A stretch of DNA of 51,151 bases. Origin: Endomicrobiales bacterium (lineage in GTDB: Bacteria > Elusimicrobiota > Endomicrobiia > Endomicrobiales > JALOBY01). Position numbers and translations under genes: made by a program. The DNA lies in contig JALOBY010000010.1 in NCBI GenBank assembly GCA_023228045.1, positions 1-51,151 of the forward strand, written 5' to 3'. Positions 33,067-41,244 of this stretch are shown one piece after another (the stretch's first letter is position 1; each line of letters opens with the position of its first letter). The notes under the pieces are model-generated. The model ran no database searches. It saw only the letters and a program-made list of their open reading frames with translations, and had not been told where the DNA came from.

Positions 33067-34034
33067 ACACTAAAGCAATAATTCTAAGTGCGAAAAATGT
33101 TATTAAAATAGAGTCAGACGCATTAAAGCAGCAAATTAAACATATAGATAATGAGTTTGTAAAAGCTGTTAGCTTAATTTTTGGTGTATCCGGAAAACTT
33201 GTTGTTATGGGTGTTGGAAAATCTGGGCTTATTGCAAAAAAAATTGTGGCAACAATGTCTTCCCTTGGCACTCCGTCGGTTTTTTTACATCCGGCTGAGT
33301 GTTTGCATGGCGATATAGGCACGCTTAGCTCTCAAGACGCGGTGCTAATGCTTTCATATACGGGGGAAAGCGATGAGATAAAAAAAGTTTTACCTATAAT
33401 TAAAAGTTTTGGCATAAAAATAGTTGCTATGACCGGTAAGCCAAAAGCGCAGGTGTGGAAAAGTGCCGATATTATAATAAACTCCTGCGTAAAAAAAGAG
33501 GCCTGTCATTTAAACATTGCTCCAACATCATCTACAACAGCAATGCTTGCATTAGGCGATGCCATTGCCATTTGTGTTTCTAAGTTGAAGGGCTTCAAAG
33601 TTGAAAACATGGCAAAGTTTCACCCGCTTGGCGGAATTGGCAAAAAACTCACTCTTAAGGTTGCAGATTTAATGCATAAAGGTGCAAATAACCCACTTGT
33701 TAAAGCGCAAAGCACAGTTGAAGATGCTCTTTTTGTTATGACAAAAACCCGTGTAGGTGCTGCAAATATTGTTGATGCAAAAGGTAAGCTTGCTGGTTTT
33801 TTCACTGATGGCGATTTACGCAGAAACCTGCAAAAAGACCAGCAACTGCTTTCAAAAAAAATATCTTTGTTTATGACGAAAAAGCCATTAACAATATCGC
33901 CACAAATGCTTGCTGTTGATGCGGCCAGAATACTTAAAGCGCATAAATTTGACAATATACCTGTAGTAGATAAGAATGGCAAACCGGTTGGTATATTAGA
34001 TGAAAGAGACCTGCTTTCAGAGGGCATTGTATGA
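33063..34034 (+). CDS. kdsD: Arabinose-5-phosphate isomerase (KpsF/GutQ/KdsD family)
   Basis: Converts ribulose 5-phosphate to arabinose 5-phosphate, the precursor of Kdo in LPS. The 323-residue protein has an N-terminal SIS sugar-isomerase domain (VVMGVGKSGLIAKKI, FLHPAECLHGDIG, LMLSYTGESDEIKKV) and two C-terminal CBS domains (about residues 200-260 and 265-320, with DLMHKG and DGDLRRNL, NIPVVDKNGKPVGILDERDLL). It lies inside the trp genes, between trpF and trpB, overlapping both by four bases, so its expression is locked to tryptophan genes. Start is GTG after AAGGAG. Confidence 0.92.
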   Translation: MNTKAIILSAKNVIKIESDALKQQIKHIDNEFVKAVSLIFGVSGKLVVMGVGKSGLIAKKIVATMSSLGTPSVFLHPAECLHGDIGTLSSQDAVLMLSYTGESDEIKKVLPIIKSFGIKIVAMTGKPKAQVWKSADIIINSCVKKEACHLNIAPTSSTTAMLALGDAIAICVSKLKGFKVENMAKFHPLGGIGKKLTLKVADLMHKGANNPLVKAQSTVEDALFVMTKTRVGAANIVDAKGKLAGFFTDGDLRRNLQKDQQLLSKKISLFMTKKPLTISPQMLAVDAARILKAHKFDNIPVVDKNGKPVGILDERDLLSEGIV

Positions 34035-35188
34035 ACAAAAAAGAGTACTTTGGCTCATTTGGCGGACAGTTTGTTCCTGAAACACTTATGGCTCCGCTTG
34101 CCGAGTTAGAATGTGCGCTAAAAAGCGCGTTAAAAGATAGTTCATTCAAAATAGAATTAAATTCGTATCTTAAAAACTATGCAGGCAGGCAAACCCCGCT
34201 TTATTTTGCTAAGCGCCTTACACAAATGTATGGCGGTGCAAAAATATATATTAAAAGAGAAGATCTTTGCCATACTGGTTCACATAAAATAAATAATACA
34301 CTTGGGCAGGTTTTGCTTGCAAAAAGGTTAGGTAAAAAAAGAGTTATTGCAGAAACCGGCGCAGGCCAGCATGGTGTTGCAACGGCTACAGCTGCTGCAA
34401 TATTTGGCCTTGAGTGTGTGGTTTATATGGGTGAAGAAGATATACGGCGACAGGCATTAAATGTTTATAGAATGGAGCTTTTAGGGGCAAAGGTAATTCC
34501 GGTTACTTCTGGCACAAAAACATTAAAAGATGCCATTAATGAGGCAATGCGTGACTGGGTTACAAATATTGCAAACACATTTTATGTTATTGGTTCAGTA
34601 ATGGGTCCATATCCATATCCATTAATGGTGCGCACTTTCCAAAGTATTATTGGAAAAGAGACCAAACAACAAATTCTTGCAGTTGAAGGAAAATTACCGG
34701 ATTATGTGATTGCTTGTGTTGGTGGTGGAAGCAACTCAATGGGAATATTTTATAATTTCATAAAAGATAAAAATGTAAAACTTATTGGTTTAGAAGCCGC
34801 AGGGGCTGCAACATTATCAAAAGGGAGTGTTGGCTATTTACATGGAATGAAAACATATGTTTTACAGGATAAATATGGCCAGATACTTGGTACTCACTCA
34901 ATTTCTGCTGGATTAGATTATCCTGGGGTTGGTCCAGAGCACAGTTACCTTAAGGAAAGCGGGAGAGCGCAATACTTTCCAATAACGGATTTTGAAGCAC
35001 TGAATGCCTTTAAAATGCTGGCAATTTATGAAGGTATTATTCCAGCACTTGAATCATCTCATGCGTTTGCATATCTGCCAAAACTTGCCCCAAAACTTTC
35101 AAAAGATAAAATAATAGTTGTTTGCCTTTCAGGTCGTGGCGATAAAGATGTTGATTCTGTGCTTGCGGTCCTTGGGAGAAATAAATGA
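34031..35188 (+). CDS. trpB: Tryptophan synthase beta chain
   Basis: PLP enzyme joining indole with serine. The 385-residue protein has YFGSFGGQFVPETLM at the start, the PLP lysine K86 in HTGSHKINNTLGQ, AETGAGQHGVATATAAA, GSVMGPYPYP, CVGGGSNSMGIF and SAGLDYPGVGPEHS. It is the canonical TrpB1 type, next to its alpha partner with a four-base overlap. Confidence 0.97.
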   Translation: MNKKEYFGSFGGQFVPETLMAPLAELECALKSALKDSSFKIELNSYLKNYAGRQTPLYFAKRLTQMYGGAKIYIKREDLCHTGSHKINNTLGQVLLAKRLGKKRVIAETGAGQHGVATATAAAIFGLECVVYMGEEDIRRQALNVYRMELLGAKVIPVTSGTKTLKDAINEAMRDWVTNIANTFYVIGSVMGPYPYPLMVRTFQSIIGKETKQQILAVEGKLPDYVIACVGGGSNSMGIFYNFIKDKNVKLIGLEAAGAATLSKGSVGYLHGMKTYVLQDKYGQILGTHSISAGLDYPGVGPEHSYLKESGRAQYFPITDFEALNAFKMLAIYEGIIPALESSHAFAYLPKLAPKLSKDKIIVVCLSGRGDKDVDSVLAVLGRNK

Positions 35189-35985
35189 AAAACCGTCTTG
35201 CACAGTTTATAGAAAAACAAAAGCAAACAAAAGAAAAGGCATTGATAGTTTTTTTTACAGCTGGATATCCAAATATGGATGCTACAGAAAAGTTAATTTT
35301 GGCATCAGTTAACTGTGGCGCAGATATTATAGAAATTGGCATACCATTTTCAGACCCGGTTGCCGACGGCCCTACAATTCAATATGCCTCAGAATACGCG
35401 CTTAAAAATGGGGCAACATTGGCAAAAGCACTTTTAGTTGTAAAAAAAGCGCGTGCTAAAACTCAGGTGCCAATAGTTTTTATGGGATACATGAATACTT
35501 TTGTAGCAGGTGGGGCCAAAAAAAGTTTTGCATCAATTTCTGCCGCGGGGGTTGATGGAGTTATAATTGCAGATATTGTGCCAGAAGAAAATAAAGCCGT
35601 GGAAGGAATTCTAAAAAAATACAATCTTGCACAGTCAATGCTTGTTGCCCCAAACACACCAGCAAAAAGAATGAGTGCAATTGCCAATAAAACAACTGGT
35701 TTTGTTTATGTTGTTTCTGTTTCAGGGGTAACGGGAGCAAGGAAAGGCTTTTCAATTGATATTACAGACTATCTTAAAAAAACAAAAGCCGCCATTTTAA
35801 ATAAAGCTCGTTATGTAGGTTTTGGGGTTGGCTCCGCAAAAGCGGCAAAAGCGCTTGCTCCATTTTGTGATGGTGTAATTGTAGGATCAGCTTTAATAAA
35901 CATAATTAAAGAAAAGTATCCCAAAAGTACTTGGCTTAATAGTGTTTGCAATTTAATAAAAAATATAAAGAAAGCCATTAAGTAG
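35185..35985 (+). CDS. trpA: Tryptophan synthase alpha chain
   Basis: TIM-barrel subunit splitting indole-glycerol phosphate. The 266-residue protein has catalytic E50 and D61 in ADIIEIGIPFSDPVADGPTI, VFMGYMNTF, GVDGVIIADIVPEE, LVAPNTP, FVYVVSVSGVTGAR and VGFGVGSAKAAKAL. It overlaps trpB by four bases and completes the trp set. Confidence 0.97.
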   Translation: MKNRLAQFIEKQKQTKEKALIVFFTAGYPNMDATEKLILASVNCGADIIEIGIPFSDPVADGPTIQYASEYALKNGATLAKALLVVKKARAKTQVPIVFMGYMNTFVAGGAKKSFASISAAGVDGVIIADIVPEENKAVEGILKKYNLAQSMLVAPNTPAKRMSAIANKTTGFVYVVSVSGVTGARKGFSIDITDYLKKTKAAILNKARYVGFGVGSAKAAKALAPFCDGVIVGSALINIIKEKYPKSTWLNSVCNLIKNIKKAIK

Positions 35986-36000
35986 CTTTCAGAGGTAAAA

Positions 36001-36801
36001 ATGAAAAGAACATTCTCACAAACCACTAAAACAGAAATACCAGCAGGGCTTTGGACAAAATGTAAAAAATGTGAACAGATTATTTTTCAAAAAGAACTTG
36101 ATGAAAACTTAAAGGTATGTCCAAAGTGTGGTGCCTATTTTCGTCTAACACCGCAAGAACGCATTGATTTGCTGTGTGATAAAAAATCTTTTAAAGAGTT
36201 GGATAGCGATTTAAAACCGTCTGACCCGCTAAAATTCCCAAACTATGCTAAAAAAGCTCAAAGCGCGCAGGGCTCAGAGGCGATTGTTTATGGGCAAGGC
36301 ACAATTGGCACTCACAAAGTGGTGCTTGCGGTTATGAATTTTGATTTTATGGGCGGTTCTATGGGCTCTGTTGTAGGGGAAAAAATTGCGCGGGCAGCAG
36401 AGGTTTGTATTAAGAAAAAAATTCCTCTTATAATAGTTTCTGCTTCTGGTGGTGCAAGAATGCAAGAGGGTATTATCTCACTAATGCAAATGGCAAAAAC
36501 CAGTGCAGCGCTGGCAACGCTTAGCGAAAAAAAGCTTCCATATATTTCAATTCTTACAGATCCAACTACAGGTGGTGTTACGGCATCTTTCGCAATGCTC
36601 GGCGATATAATAATTGCGGAGCCAAAAGCACTAATTTGTTTTGCAGGGCCTCGCGTAATTGAGCAAACCATCAGACAAAAATTGCCAGATGGGTTTCAAC
36701 TTTCAGAATTTTTAATGGAACATGGAATGGTTGATATAATAGCTGAAAGGAAAAATTTAAAAGCAACACTTGTAAGTATTTTAGAGTTTTTTGAAAAATA
36801 A
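36001..36801 (+). CDS. accD: Acetyl-CoA carboxylase carboxyltransferase subunit beta
   Basis: Transfers the carboxyl group to acetyl-CoA, making malonyl-CoA. The 266-residue protein has a four-cysteine zinc ribbon (C21, C24, C40, C43), the crotonase-type oxyanion motif VSASGGARMQEGIISLMQM, and DPTTGGVTASFAMLGDI with EPKALICFAGPRVIEQT. The start ATG follows AGAGG. Its neighbours are trpA and folC, and accD-folC is a common pair. Confidence 0.96.
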   Translation: MKRTFSQTTKTEIPAGLWTKCKKCEQIIFQKELDENLKVCPKCGAYFRLTPQERIDLLCDKKSFKELDSDLKPSDPLKFPNYAKKAQSAQGSEAIVYGQGTIGTHKVVLAVMNFDFMGGSMGSVVGEKIARAAEVCIKKKIPLIIVSASGGARMQEGIISLMQMAKTSAALATLSEKKLPYISILTDPTTGGVTASFAMLGDIIIAEPKALICFAGPRVIEQTIRQKLPDGFQLSEFLMEHGMVDIIAERKNLKATLVSILEFFEK

Positions 36802-36804
36802 TTT

Positions 36805-38088
36805 ATGCGAATTCTTGATACTTGGCAAAAAACTGAGTACACAAAAATGCAGCCTGGACTGCAAAGAATTCAGAACTTTTTAGAGCGTGCAGACAATCCG
36901 CAAAATACTTTTAAAAGTTTCCATATTGCAGGTACAAACGGCAAGGGCTCAACAGCGGCTGTCATTGCGAATATATTGGTAAACTCAGGTTATAAAACAG
37001 CTCTTTACACATCACCACATTTGATTAATATATCGGAAAGAATAAATATAAACGGCATTCCAATTACAGCATCAGAGCTTGAAAAACTAACGCGCAAGAA
37101 CCTGCGCCTTGCGAAAAGTTTAAAGTTAACATTTTTTGAATTTATAACTGCTTTGGCTTTTTTGCATTTTAGAAATAATAAAGTTGATGTGGCTGTAATT
37201 GAAACTGGCCTTGGCGGTCGTTTTGATGCTACCAATGTTATAAATTCTCCGCTCGCTTGTGTCATTACTGAGATTGCATTAGAACATAAAGGAGTACTTG
37301 GTAACACTATAAAGAAAATTGCTTATGAAAAAGCAGGTATAATTAAAAACAGTGTTCCTGTTATTTGCGGTACGCAAAATCCGGCGGCTTTAAAAGTTAT
37401 ATATGCTGTGTGTAAAACTAACAATGCCACACTTTATGCTTTTGGAAAAGATTTTTGCTATAAAAACTATACTCAAAATTTTCTTGGCAGCAATGCGTCT
37501 GCAGAGTTTTTTTATAACGGAGTTGAAAGAAAATTTAAGGTTGTCACTAACCTAATTGGCACATATCAGGCAAAAAATTGTTCCTGCGCTTTGGGTGCAA
37601 TAGAGGCACAAAAAGAGCTAAGTGTTAAGAGTTCGGCTATGCTTGCTGGTGCAAAAACAGTTACATGGCCCGCCCGCTTTGATGTGCGCGAAATAAATAA
37701 AAAGACATTTATTTTTGATGGAGCGCATAACCCGCAGGCTATGAAGTGCTTTGCAGATATGCTTAAAATAACGCCTTACTCAAAGCCAAAGCCAGCTTTA
37801 CTTTTTGGTGTAATGGCTGATAAAGATTTTTATAAAATAATTAAGCAGGCGGCGGTATTTTGCGATAAGGTTGTGCTTGTGCGAGCCAAAAACGCAAGAA
37901 GTTTAGATTTAAATAAATTGTCTTTGCAGTGGCAAAAACATTTGCCAAAAGAAAATATTTTTACCGCAACGACACTCAAAACTGCAATGAGCATTTTAAA
38001 AGATTCCAAAGTAATAGTAGTTACGGGCTCACTTTATTTAGTTGCTGATTGTTTCAAATATTTTAAATTAAAAACTTCTAAGGAGTAA
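36805..38088 (+). CDS. folC: Folylpolyglutamate synthase / dihydrofolate synthase
   Basis: Adds glutamate to (dihydro)folate. A 427-residue Mur-ligase relative with P-loop IAGTNGKGST (41-50), YTSPHLINISERINI, VAVIETGLGGRFDATNV, ITEIALEHKGVLGNTI, EKAGIIK and the C-terminal FIFDGAHNPQAMKCF. It starts four bases after accD. Whether it is bifunctional cannot be told from sequence. Confidence 0.95.
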   Translation: MRILDTWQKTEYTKMQPGLQRIQNFLERADNPQNTFKSFHIAGTNGKGSTAAVIANILVNSGYKTALYTSPHLINISERININGIPITASELEKLTRKNLRLAKSLKLTFFEFITALAFLHFRNNKVDVAVIETGLGGRFDATNVINSPLACVITEIALEHKGVLGNTIKKIAYEKAGIIKNSVPVICGTQNPAALKVIYAVCKTNNATLYAFGKDFCYKNYTQNFLGSNASAEFFYNGVERKFKVVTNLIGTYQAKNCSCALGAIEAQKELSVKSSAMLAGAKTVTWPARFDVREINKKTFIFDGAHNPQAMKCFADMLKITPYSKPKPALLFGVMADKDFYKIIKQAAVFCDKVVLVRAKNARSLDLNKLSLQWQKHLPKENIFTATTLKTAMSILKDSKVIVVTGSLYLVADCFKYFKLKTSKE

Positions 38089-38091
38089 AAG

Positions 38092-39039
38092 ATGGTTAAG
38101 TATTTTTTAGGTGTAGATCTCGGTGGTACAGGAGTTAAACTCGCCATCACAACTCAAAAGGGTTTGGTGGTTGCCCAAAGTTCATTCCCAAATTTAAACC
38201 CGTCAGATTATAAAAATGTTGTTAAAGAAATAATAGCTCATTTTAACGAAATAAAGAGTGGTTATAAAGTGCTTGCAGCGGGTATTGGTGTTGCCGGCGA
38301 TGTAGATCAAAAACACGCGCTTGTGCGCTTTTCTCCAAACCTTAAGTGGAAAAATATGCATTTGGCAAAAGAATTTAAAAAATACCTAAATATCCCAGTT
38401 TATATAGATAACGATGCTAACACGGCCGCGCTCGGTGCTTACTGTCTTGAAACGAAAGGTAAGGTAAACAACCTTATCTGTGTTACACTCGGCACAGGTA
38501 TTGGCGGTGGTTTTATTTTGGATGGTAAACTTTTTACCGGCGCAACCGGTTCTGCCGGTGAAATTGGTCACATTACACTCTACCCGGGTGGACACTTGTG
38601 CAATTGTGGCAACCATGGCTGTGTTGAAAGATACCTTGGGGCGCCATACATTAGCAGTGAGTTTTCAGAGCTGGCGCGAAAAAATAATAATAAAACCGTA
38701 AGTAAACTTGTTGAGGGTGATTTTAGTAGTGTAACACCTAAAATAATAACGCTTGCCGCCAATTCTGGCGACCAACTTGCAATAGATTATTGGAAAAGCT
38801 ACGGCGAAAAACTTGGAATAATGCTTGCTGGCCTTATAAATACAATAAACCCCGATATGGTGGTGCTTGCCGGCGGGTTAAGCAAGGCGGGCAATTATAT
38901 TTTAAACCCGGTAAAGGAAACTGTTAAGAAAAGGGCATTTAAAGCGCCGGTAAAAACATGCAAAATAATAATATCAAAGTACACGCAAAAACTAGGGGTT
39001 GTGGGCGCCGCTCTACTTGCAACACAGCAAAATAAATAA
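38092..39039 (+). CDS. ROK-family sugar kinase (glucokinase-like)
   Basis: A 315-residue ROK protein. ATP-binding LGVDLGGTGVKLAI (6-19), AGIGVAGDVDQK, PVYIDNDANTAALGAY (catalytic Asp), LGTGIGGGFILDGKLFTGATG, and the zinc motif GHLCNCGNHGCVERYLG. No helix-turn-helix is present, so it is a kinase rather than a repressor. Glucokinase is the most common activity in this form; other hexoses or N-acetylmannosamine are possible. It starts three bases after folC and has a strong AAGGAG ribosome-binding site. Confidence 0.92.
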   Translation: MVKYFLGVDLGGTGVKLAITTQKGLVVAQSSFPNLNPSDYKNVVKEIIAHFNEIKSGYKVLAAGIGVAGDVDQKHALVRFSPNLKWKNMHLAKEFKKYLNIPVYIDNDANTAALGAYCLETKGKVNNLICVTLGTGIGGGFILDGKLFTGATGSAGEIGHITLYPGGHLCNCGNHGCVERYLGAPYISSEFSELARKNNNKTVSKLVEGDFSSVTPKIITLAANSGDQLAIDYWKSYGEKLGIMLAGLINTINPDMVVLAGGLSKAGNYILNPVKETVKKRAFKAPVKTCKIIISKYTQKLGVVGAALLATQQNK

Positions 39040-39050
39040 ATGGGAAATAG

Positions 39051-41069
39051 ATGAGTAATAAAGTTAAAAATATTTTAAGTGTTTTTATTTGCCTATTAGG
39101 TCTTTTTTTTATTTTCACTTCAAATGCGCATTCTTCGCCAGCAAAAGTAAAAGCCGATTACTTATTTTACGATTCTGAAAATAAGTATGCTCTCCTTAAA
39201 ACATCTGCATCCATTGAGTGGCAAGGCAAAAATATAAGTGCCAATCAAATTGAACTGTTTTTTGCAAGCAACACTGCAAAAGCAGTAGGCGATGTGGTTC
39301 TTTACGATAGTGGCAGTGTTGTTTTTGCCGATTTGGCCGAATACAACACATTAACTTCAACCGGTTCATTGCAAGGGGCTTTTGGTTATTTTGATCCGTT
39401 TTATTTTTTGGCGCAAAACTTTACTCGTAAAGGCGCAGATAAATTTTCACTTACCGATTGTGAGTTTACAACTTGCAATAAAGACGATCCTGACTTTACC
39501 ATAAGTGCCACAAGTGTTGACGGCACGCTTAAAAAAAATATTCTAATTTATAATGCTGTTTACAGGGTGAAAAATATACCTATATTTTACTTTCCATTAG
39601 TGCCATTTGGGCTTGGGAAACACCGTCATACAATTTATGTTGAGCCGGGCTACAACAACTCCGATGGGTTTTTTTTAAGAGCAATTTATGGCTATCCAAT
39701 AAGTGATTATATTTACTCAAATTTGTACCTTGATTATTATTCAAGGCGCGGCACAGGTAAGGGTGGTCAGTTAACTTATAATGTTCCTAATAAAATGAAC
39801 GGTTCGTTGTATCTTTACCATATTTACGAGCAAACTACCGATATAGAGCGCCTTAGCGCAAGAGCAACACACTGGCAAAAATTAAGCCCGCTTTGGACTG
39901 GGCAATCCCAGTTAAACTATTATAGTGATAGAAGCTTTAATAGCCAGTATTTTTTGGATAATTGGCAAAGTATAAACAGTAATATTGACTCTAATTTGTC
40001 ATTGACCCGCCAAGACAGCGCAGGTAACTTTAGGGTTCTTGTCGCCCGCTCCGATTCTTTCGACCAAACAAAGATGAATTATGCTCCAACAATTATTACT
40101 GCTCCGTCGCTGTCATATTCTCTCTATCCGGTAAAAGGTAAAATGCCTTTTTATACCGTGCTAAACGGCGCTATACAAAATCAATACACAAAAGCAGATG
40201 ATTTTTACCTGATAAGCGGTTCTTTTGATGCAGCAATTTATAAAGATTTTAAAATTAATCGGAAATTAACTCTAACGCCAAGAATAGGAATAACACAAAA
40301 TTGGCAAGATGCTACTTCAAAAACAGATGATGAAGATATATTTGTAACTCATTATTATACTTCAGAAAACCTTCGTTATCGCCTTGCTTCTTGGGTAGAT
40401 TGGAACTTAATTCACAGCTTTAAGCTTCGCTCAATTCAAAACTCCACGGCTATAGATGAAAACGCGAATGATTTCGGGATAGAATCAAATCTAATTTCCT
40501 ATACAAATACAATGTATCCTGCTCGTCGTTTAACGCTCCGTAATTCTACTTCATTTGATGCTCGCACATTTCGCTTAAGCCCATTTTACACTTGGACTGA
40601 TCGGTTCACTCCAGTAGTTAGCGAGATTACATGGTTTCCGTCAAATTTTTATAATTTGTATCTTCGTGAAGAAACAACAATTGCTCCAATAGATGTAAAG
40701 CTTCTTCAGGGTTTATTTAACATTGGTGACCCAAGTGTAAAATACGCAAACTTTGGTTTGTTTTATCAAAATGCTTATCCAGACCAGCTTGGGTTTAACT
40801 TTGGTTTTGGAACATGGATAGGTCCAAAGTGGAAGTTGGACTATTCTGCAAGAGCGTACAGTTATAACTACCTTTCAAACGTTGCGTTAAGTGATCAGTC
40901 GGTACAACTATACCGCGACTTGCATTGCTGGGATATGCGTTTAACATACAAAAAACATACCACTTCCGAGGAATTTTTTGTTTACTTGGACCTAAAAGTA
41001 TCGGGCAAAGTGCGTCAGACACAATTTAACAAAGAAGCCTACTTAGACACACATCCTTGGCAACGCTAA
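39051..41069 (+). CDS. lptD: LPS-assembly outer-membrane protein, LptD/OstA family
   Basis: A 672-residue secreted protein. Residues 1-30 are a signal peptide (VFICLLGLFFIFTSNAHSSP). A LptA/OstA-like jelly-roll follows at about 30-120 (ADYLFYDSENKYALLKTSAS, IELFFASNTAKAVGDVV), then the LptD segment with DCEFTTCNKDDPDF, NIPIFYFPLVPFGLG and a long beta-barrel rich in aromatic strands. LptD inserts LPS into the outer leaflet, so the organism has an LPS-type outer membrane. It is shorter than proteobacterial LptD (about 780). It closes the long + strand run. Confidence 0.88.
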   Translation: MSNKVKNILSVFICLLGLFFIFTSNAHSSPAKVKADYLFYDSENKYALLKTSASIEWQGKNISANQIELFFASNTAKAVGDVVLYDSGSVVFADLAEYNTLTSTGSLQGAFGYFDPFYFLAQNFTRKGADKFSLTDCEFTTCNKDDPDFTISATSVDGTLKKNILIYNAVYRVKNIPIFYFPLVPFGLGKHRHTIYVEPGYNNSDGFFLRAIYGYPISDYIYSNLYLDYYSRRGTGKGGQLTYNVPNKMNGSLYLYHIYEQTTDIERLSARATHWQKLSPLWTGQSQLNYYSDRSFNSQYFLDNWQSINSNIDSNLSLTRQDSAGNFRVLVARSDSFDQTKMNYAPTIITAPSLSYSLYPVKGKMPFYTVLNGAIQNQYTKADDFYLISGSFDAAIYKDFKINRKLTLTPRIGITQNWQDATSKTDDEDIFVTHYYTSENLRYRLASWVDWNLIHSFKLRSIQNSTAIDENANDFGIESNLISYTNTMYPARRLTLRNSTSFDARTFRLSPFYTWTDRFTPVVSEITWFPSNFYNLYLREETTIAPIDVKLLQGLFNIGDPSVKYANFGLFYQNAYPDQLGFNFGFGTWIGPKWKLDYSARAYSYNYLSNVALSDQSVQLYRDLHCWDMRLTYKKHTTSEEFFVYLDLKVSGKVRQTQFNKEAYLDTHPWQR

Positions 41070-41115
41070 ACCTTAACCAAAAAAAGTCCAATATGTTAAG
41101 AGATTGTACATTCTG

Positions 41116-41144
41116 TTGAAATTATTATAAATATTTACTATACT
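41116..41144 (+). promoter_or_regulatory. Sigma-70-type promoter upstream of the surface-protein block
   Basis: TTGAAA (41116-41121), a 17-base spacer and TATACT (41139-41144), in the 175-base gap after lptD. Transcription from it would include the shared leader element at 41173-41210 before the gene at 41245. Confidence 0.65.
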
Positions 41145-41172
41145 CCAACAACAAAGTAAATAGAAAGATTCA

Positions 41173-41210
41173 CGCTTTACAAAAAATACAAAAACCGGCG
41201 TTGCCGTGAA
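41173..41210 (+). repeat. Shared leader element, copy 1
   Basis: CGCTTTACA, an A-rich stretch, then GCGTTGCCGTGAA. The core GTTGCCGTGAA (41200-41210) recurs at 42646-42656 and, with one change, at 47782-47792. The inner CGGC/GCCG (41196-41207) forms a small hairpin nested in CGCTT/AAGCG. Confidence 0.6.
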
Positions 41211-41244
41211 CTTTAAGCGCAATCAAAATTAGGCACTAAAAATC

